From NCBI GenBank assembly GCA_025362115.1, contig JANYIK010000011.1:1-9801 (forward strand): a DNA stretch of 9,801 nt. The letters run 5' to 3'. The position numbers and the translations under genes were made by a program. Positions 5,655 through 9,801 of this stretch are shown piece after piece. The stretch comes from Methylophilaceae bacterium (GTDB lineage: Bacteria; Pseudomonadota; Gammaproteobacteria; Burkholderiales; Methylophilaceae). The first letter of the stretch is position 1. Every line of letters starts with the position of its first letter. A model generated the notes under the pieces. That model did not search any database. It was given only the letters and a program-made list of their open reading frames with translations, and was not told the origin of the DNA.

Positions 5655-7685
5655 ATGACCATTACTTTCCCTAACAGCCTATTTCAGCTTCACCAACCTT
5701 TTCAGCCTGCGGGAGACCAGCCTCAAGCCATAGAAAATCTGGTGCGGGGCATCAATGAGGGGATGCGTTTTCAGACGCTACTAGGGGTGACCGGCTCAGG
5801 CAAGACCTACACCATGGCTAATGTCATTGCTCAATTGGGGCGGCCAGCCATTGTTATGGCACCCAATAAGACCTTGGCCGCACAGCTATATTCTGAATTC
5901 CGCGAGTTTTTCCCCAATAACGCGGTGGAGTATTTCGTTTCTTACTACGACTACTACCAGCCAGAGGCCTACGTACCGTCGCGCGATCTGTTCATCGAGA
6001 AAGATTCCAGCATTAACGAGCATATAGAGCAGATGCGCCTTTCAGCAACGAAAGCCTTGCTGGAGCGCGAAGACAGCATCATCGTGGCTTCGGTGTCGGC
6101 TATCTACGGTATCGGCGACCCGGTGGATTATCAAGGGATGGTGTTGCACTTGGCGCAAGGCGACAAAATGAGCCAGCGTGACGTGATCCTGCGGTTAACA
6201 GGGATGCAATATGAGCGCAACGAATACGATTTTGCGCGTGGTACTTTCAGGGTGCGTGGCGAGATCATTGATGTGTTTCCGGCAGAAAATTCGGAGACCG
6301 CAATACGTATTTCCTTGTTTGACGACGAAGTAGAAACGCTCACGGTGTTTGATCCACTCACCGGCCAGATTTTCCACAAAGTGCCGCGTTTCACTGTGTA
6401 TCCCTCCAGTCACTACGTCACGCCGCGCGAAACCACGTTGCGTGCCATTGAAAAGATCAAGGTGGAACTGCGCGAGCGCGTGGATTGGTACGTCAAGAAT
6501 AACAAGTTGGTCGAGGCGCAGCGCATAGAGCAGCGCACGCGCTATGACTTGGAAATGCTCAACGAGTTGGGGTTTTGCAAAGGCATTGAAAATTATTCGC
6601 GGCATTTGTCAGGCCGCCAACCGGGTGACGCGCCACCGACACTGATTGACTATTTGCCTAAGAATGCGCTGATGATCATAGACGAATCGCATGTCACCGT
6701 GCCGCAAGTGGGCGGCATGTACAAAGGCGATAGGGCGCGCAAAGAGAATCTGGTGGATTATGGCTTCCGCCTGCCGTCTGCACTTGATAACCGTCCGCTA
6801 CGCTTTGAAGAGTTTGAACAGGTGATGCGTCAGTGTGTCTTTGTGTCTGCTACACCTTCAGAGTACGAAGCCAAAAATCAGCAACAAGTGGTGGAGCAGT
6901 TGGTGCGTCCCACCGGATTGATAGACCCGGAAATCACTGTAAAGCCTGCCGATACGCAAGTGGATGATTTGCTCTCGGAGGCCAATAAATGTGTGGCAGC
7001 GGGCGAGCGGGTGTTAGTAACCACACTTACCAAGCGCATGGCGGAAGACCTTACTGACTATCTGGCGGAGCATGGGGTCAAGGTGCGCTATTTGCATTCA
7101 GACATCGAAACCGTAGAACGCGTGGAAATTATCCGCGACTTGCGCCTGGGCGAGTTTGACGTGCTGGTGGGTATCAATTTGCTGCGCGAAGGTTTAGATA
7201 TACCCGAAGTATCGCTGGTGGCGGTTCTGGATGCGGATAAAGAGGGTTTTCTGCGTTCTGCACGCTCACTTATTCAAACCTCAGGCCGTGCAGCACGCAA
7301 CTTAAATGGTCGCGTGATTTTCTACGCCAATAACATCACCAAGTCCATGAAACAAGCCATGGATGAAACCAGCCGCCGCCGTGCCAAGCAAATAGAATTT
7401 AACTTGGCTCATGGCATCACGCCTGTCGGGGTTAGCAAGCGCATCAAAGACATTATAGATGGGGCGTATGACCAGGAATCCGGCAAGCAACAACTCAAAA
7501 CTGCACAAGAAACTGCGAGCTATCAACGCATGAGCGAAAAAGACATGCTTAAAGAGCTCAAACGCCTGGAGAAATCCATGCTGGATGCCGCGAAAAACCT
7601 GGAGTTTGAGCAAGCCGCAGCATTTCGTGACCGGCTTAAAAAGGTGCGCGCGCAATTTTATGGCGCGGAAGTTCGCGATATTTAG
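5655..7685 (+). CDS. uvrB: UvrABC system protein B, excinuclease subunit
   Basis: This 676-residue protein (E. coli UvrB is 673) is the damage-verifying helicase-like subunit of nucleotide excision repair. It is loaded by UvrA and recruits UvrC for incision. Walker A is GVTGSGKT (44-51). The damage-probing beta-hairpin starts at SYYDYYQPEAY (96-106), with tyrosines 97, 98, 100 and 101 at its base. The Walker B/DEAD motif is IIDESH (341-346), motif VI is QTSGRAAR (541-548), and the UVR coiled-coil domain for UvrC contact covers about 628-665 (LKELKRLEKSM then EFEQAAAFRDRLKKV). All key parts are intact. The start ATG 5655 fits the family N-terminus, but no good ribosome site precedes it and no SOS box is visible upstream. 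It is divergent from the protease gene. The polysaccharide genes begin 53 bases after its stop, with no clear terminator between. Confidence 0.97.
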   Translation: MTITFPNSLFQLHQPFQPAGDQPQAIENLVRGINEGMRFQTLLGVTGSGKTYTMANVIAQLGRPAIVMAPNKTLAAQLYSEFREFFPNNAVEYFVSYYDYYQPEAYVPSRDLFIEKDSSINEHIEQMRLSATKALLEREDSIIVASVSAIYGIGDPVDYQGMVLHLAQGDKMSQRDVILRLTGMQYERNEYDFARGTFRVRGEIIDVFPAENSETAIRISLFDDEVETLTVFDPLTGQIFHKVPRFTVYPSSHYVTPRETTLRAIEKIKVELRERVDWYVKNNKLVEAQRIEQRTRYDLEMLNELGFCKGIENYSRHLSGRQPGDAPPTLIDYLPKNALMIIDESHVTVPQVGGMYKGDRARKENLVDYGFRLPSALDNRPLRFEEFEQVMRQCVFVSATPSEYEAKNQQQVVEQLVRPTGLIDPEITVKPADTQVDDLLSEANKCVAAGERVLVTTLTKRMAEDLTDYLAEHGVKVRYLHSDIETVERVEIIRDLRLGEFDVLVGINLLREGLDIPEVSLVAVLDADKEGFLRSARSLIQTSGRAARNLNGRVIFYANNITKSMKQAMDETSRRRAKQIEFNLAHGITPVGVSKRIKDIIDGAYDQESGKQQLKTAQETASYQRMSEKDMLKELKRLEKSMLDAAKNLEFEQAAAFRDRLKKVRAQFYGAEVRDI

Positions 7686-7738
7686 GGTTTATTGGTATAT
7701 TTGCCCGGTCTTAAAATTATTTTGGAATAACGGTCATT

Positions 7739-8511
7739 ATGAAAGCAGTCATACTCGCCGGTGGTTTAGGCACCAGACTTAGCGAAGAAACCCAGCTAAA
7801 ACCAAAGCCAATGGCAGAAATTGGTGGTAAACCCATTCTTTGGCACATCCTGAAAATTTATTCTTCTCATGCATCAATGATTTCGTCATTTGCTTAGGCT
7901 ATCGTGGATACGTAATCAAAGAGTACTTTGCCAACTATTTTTTACATTCGTCTAACGTAACGTTCGATATGGCGAATAACAAAATGGAAGTGCATCAAAA
8001 CAATGCCGAACCTTGGCGTGTGACATTGGTAGATACGGGTGAGAAAACCATGACAGGCGGGCGTTTGAAGCGTGTACGCCAATATTTAGATAATGAAGAT
8101 TTTTGCTTTACTTACGGCGACGGCGTGGCAGATGTGAGTATCAGGGAGCTGGTACAGTTTCACAGGCAACATAAAAAACTTGCCACAGTGACTGCAGTGC
8201 AGCCACCAGGCCGTTACGGTTCTTTGGATATAGACCACACTACTGCGGTGCGCGGATTTTTGGAGAAACCACAAGGAGATGGCGGTTGGATTAACGGTGG
8301 TTTTTTTGTGCTATCGCCTCAAGTGTTGGATTTAATTGCCGACGACACTATAAGTTGGGAGCAAGAGCCTATGCAAGGTTTGGCGCGTGATGGCAAGCTA
8401 AATGCTTATTATCACAAAGGTTTTTGGCAGCCTATGGACACTTTACGAGAAAAGACGTATCTGGATGAGCTTTGGGTTGCTGGTAAAGCGCCTTGGAAAA
8501 CATGGGAATAA
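7739..8511 (+). pseudogene. rfbF: Glucose-1-phosphate cytidylyltransferase, interrupted by a one-base deletion
   Basis: RfbF/DdhA makes CDP-glucose from CTP and glucose-1-phosphate, the first step to CDP-linked deoxysugars. Translation from ATG 7739 gives the nucleotidyltransferase start with AGGLGTRLSEET (7-18), KPKPM (21-25) and GGKPILWHI. After YSSH (codon 44) the frame fails and stops at TAG 7895-7897, a 52-residue product. Shifting by one base at about 7871 restores the family sequence: INDFVICLGYRGYVIKEYF, then GGRLKRV, FTYGDGVADV with the metal-binding Asp, and the ending PWKTWE at 8511. CATGCATC reads as CATGGCATC with one G lost; adding it back gives 257 residues, the normal family length. 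Everything else is conserved, so this is either a very recent mutation or a sequencing error. The ribosome site is weak. The 3' end overlaps rfbG by 10 bases. Confidence 0.9.
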
Positions 8512-9557
8512 ATCAGACTTTCTGGCGCGATAAAAAAGTTTTAGTCACGGGGCATACTGGCTTCAAAGGTAGTTGGTTGTCATTATGGTTAAACAATATG
8601 GGCGCCAAGGTGGTGGGCTATGCCTTGCCACCGCCCACCACCCCTAGTTTGTTTGAAGTGGCGCATGTGGCCGATAGCATCGTTTCAGTCATTGGCGATG
8701 TGAGCGATGCCACGAAACTGCAATCAACGATACAAACCCACCAGCCAGAGATTGTCATTCACATGGCAGCGCAAGCACTGGTACGGCCTTCCTACACTAA
8801 TCCGGTAGAGACCTACGCAACCAACGTGATGGGGACGGTCAATCTGCTGGAAGCAGTGCGTCAGACTGACTGTGTACGCGCGGTAGTGAATGTGACTACG
8901 GACAAATGTTACGAAAATAAAGAACGTTTACAGCCCTACCGTGAAGGTGAGCCTCTGGGAGGTTATGACCCTTACTCTAGCAGTAAGGCTTGTTCAGAGT
9001 TGGTCACGGCGGCTTACCGTAGTTCTTTTTTCAGCCAAAAAGTTGCGCTGGCCAGCGCACGAGCTGGTAACGTGATCGGCGGTGGTGACTGGGCGCTGGA
9101 TAGATTGATTCCTGACATCATGCGCTCTATTACTGAGAAACGTCCGGTGTTGATCCGCAGCCCCAATGCTATCCGCCCTTGGCAGCATGTGTTGGAGCCC
9201 TTGAGTGGCTATTTATTACTGGCAGAAAAGTTGTATGCAGGCAGTACAAATGCTGCCGATGCTTGGAATTTCGGACCCAATGAAGAAGATACTCGCACCG
9301 TGCAATGGATTGTGGAAAAACTCACTCAAGAATGGGGTGAGGGTGCTAGTTGGGTAGTGGATGAGGGCAAACATCCGCACGAAGCACATTATCTGAAGCT
9401 CGATTGCTCAAAAGCCAAAATTCAACTCAACTGGCAGCCGCGGTGGAGCTTGTCTATGGCGCTGCAAAACATTATTGCTTGGCACAAAGCGCATCTTGAA
9501 GACCGAGATATGCGTGAAGTGACGCTTAAACAAATTGAAACTTACTCGAATGCTTGA
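8502..9557 (+). CDS. rfbG: CDP-glucose 4,6-dehydratase
   Basis: This 351-residue protein is a short-chain dehydrogenase/reductase-family enzyme that turns CDP-glucose into CDP-4-keto-6-deoxyglucose with bound NAD. The NAD-binding glycine motif is TGHTGFKGS (16-24). The catalytic segment has VTTDK (131-135) and Tyr158-x3-Lys162 in YDPYSSSK. Subfamily marks are HMAAQALVRPSY (87-98), ARAGNVIGGGDWA (186-198), RPWQHVLEPLSGY (225-237) and HPHEAHYLKLDCSKA (291-305), which separate it from dTDP-glucose dehydratase. ATG 8502 is chosen because GGA lies 6 bases upstream within a purine-rich stretch and MGINQTFW leads straight into the Rossmann fold; TTG 8493 is less likely. It starts inside the last codons of rfbF, which implies translational coupling. 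Its substrate comes from RfbF, which is frameshifted here. The keto sugar probably passes to the methyltransferase 6 bases downstream. Confidence 0.95.
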   Translation: MGINQTFWRDKKVLVTGHTGFKGSWLSLWLNNMGAKVVGYALPPPTTPSLFEVAHVADSIVSVIGDVSDATKLQSTIQTHQPEIVIHMAAQALVRPSYTNPVETYATNVMGTVNLLEAVRQTDCVRAVVNVTTDKCYENKERLQPYREGEPLGGYDPYSSSKACSELVTAAYRSSFFSQKVALASARAGNVIGGGDWALDRLIPDIMRSITEKRPVLIRSPNAIRPWQHVLEPLSGYLLLAEKLYAGSTNAADAWNFGPNEEDTRTVQWIVEKLTQEWGEGASWVVDEGKHPHEAHYLKLDCSKAKIQLNWQPRWSLSMALQNIIAWHKAHLEDRDMREVTLKQIETYSNA

Positions 9558-9563
9558 CCACAT

Positions 9564-9801
9564 ATGAACTGTCGCCACTGCAACCACGCGCTTGAACACG
9601 TTTTTCTCGACCTCGGTTACGCGCCGCCCTCGAATGCTTATTTGACAGCACAGGATATGCACAGACCGGAAACCTATTTTCCGCTCAAGCTTTTTGTATG
9701 TAGCCACTGTTGGCTGGTGCAAACCGAGGATTACGCTGCCGCCGATGCGCTGTTTGATGAAAATTATGCCTATTTTTCTTCGGTCTCAAAAAGCTGGCTC
9801 G
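9564..9801 (+). CDS. NDP-hexose C-methyltransferase, N-terminal part (3' end outside the window)
   Basis: The frame is open from ATG 9564 to the window edge, giving 79 codons. The N-terminus carries paired cysteines, Cys3-x2-Cys6 and Cys46-x2-Cys49, with LDLGYAPPSNAYL between them. This is the zinc-binding domain that precedes the SAM-dependent methyltransferase domain in sugar C-methyltransferases of the TylC3/NovU kind. The SAM-binding region would lie beyond the edge and is not seen. It begins 6 bases after rfbG with no strong ribosome site, so it is probably cotranscribed. Following rfbF and rfbG, the likely substrate is CDP-4-keto-6-deoxyglucose or a 3-deoxy derivative, and the product a C-3-branched sugar. 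The substrate is inferred from context; a non-sugar substrate remains possible. Confidence 0.8.
   Translation, partial: MNCRHCNHALEHVFLDLGYAPPSNAYLTAQDMHRPETYFPLKLFVCSHCWLVQTEDYAAADALFDENYAYFSSVSKSWL

Noticed and set aside
5633..5674. A 13-codon open frame (MRLKWHHHDHYFP) overlapping the uvrB start, and a 4-codon frame at 5644-5658 ending in the uvrB ATGA.
   Set aside because: Four histidines suggest a leader peptide, but there is no ribosome site, no attenuator hairpin and no histidine-related gene. Frames this short arise easily by chance.
7868..7876. Programmed frameshift in rfbF.
   Set aside because: There is no slippery heptamer or stimulatory pseudoknot evident, and the family is not known for frameshifting; a one-base deletion or sequence error is simpler.

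Overview
This window looks like a chromosomal stretch of a proteobacterium of moderate GC content. The best guess is a betaproteobacterium of the Nitrosomonadales type. That guess rests on three things: the style of the housekeeping proteins, a CCCTGAG...TCGAAGGG-type palindromic repeat, and an aspartate-aminotransferase gene close to and divergent from uvrB. The placement is an inference and no species is claimed.

Left part (1-3241, + strand): the 3' end of alanine racemase (alr), a short intergenic palindromic repeat, then a tight three-gene operon. The operon encodes a RidA-type enamine/imine deaminase, a SpeB-type agmatinase and a PuuB-type FAD amine oxidase. Both internal junctions are one-base TGATG overlaps. 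The operon reads as agmatine to putrescine to oxidised (gamma-glutamyl)putrescine, with RidA as a guard against reactive imines.

Middle part (3242-5560, - strand): a class I PLP aminotransferase (aspC/aatA-like) whose stop codon abuts the puuB stop with zero spacing. Upstream of it on the same strand is an exported trypsin-like serine protease with a C-terminal TPR segment instead of PDZ domains.

Right part (5655-9801, + strand): complete uvrB (nucleotide excision repair), then the start of a surface-polysaccharide sugar cluster. The cluster holds rfbF (glucose-1-phosphate cytidylyltransferase, broken by a one-base deletion at about 7871), rfbG (CDP-glucose 4,6-dehydratase) and the first 79 codons of a zinc-binding NDP-hexose C-methyltransferase that runs off the window. 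Together these would make CDP-4-keto-6-deoxyglucose and probably a C-methyl-branched deoxysugar for O-antigen or another glycan.

I see no CRISPR array, insertion sequence, tRNA or rRNA. No clearly novel system is visible. The points most worth a second look are the rfbF frameshift, the ridA-speB-puuB operon, the PDZ-less TPR protease with a terminator-like hairpin early in its coding region, and the zero-spaced convergent pair.
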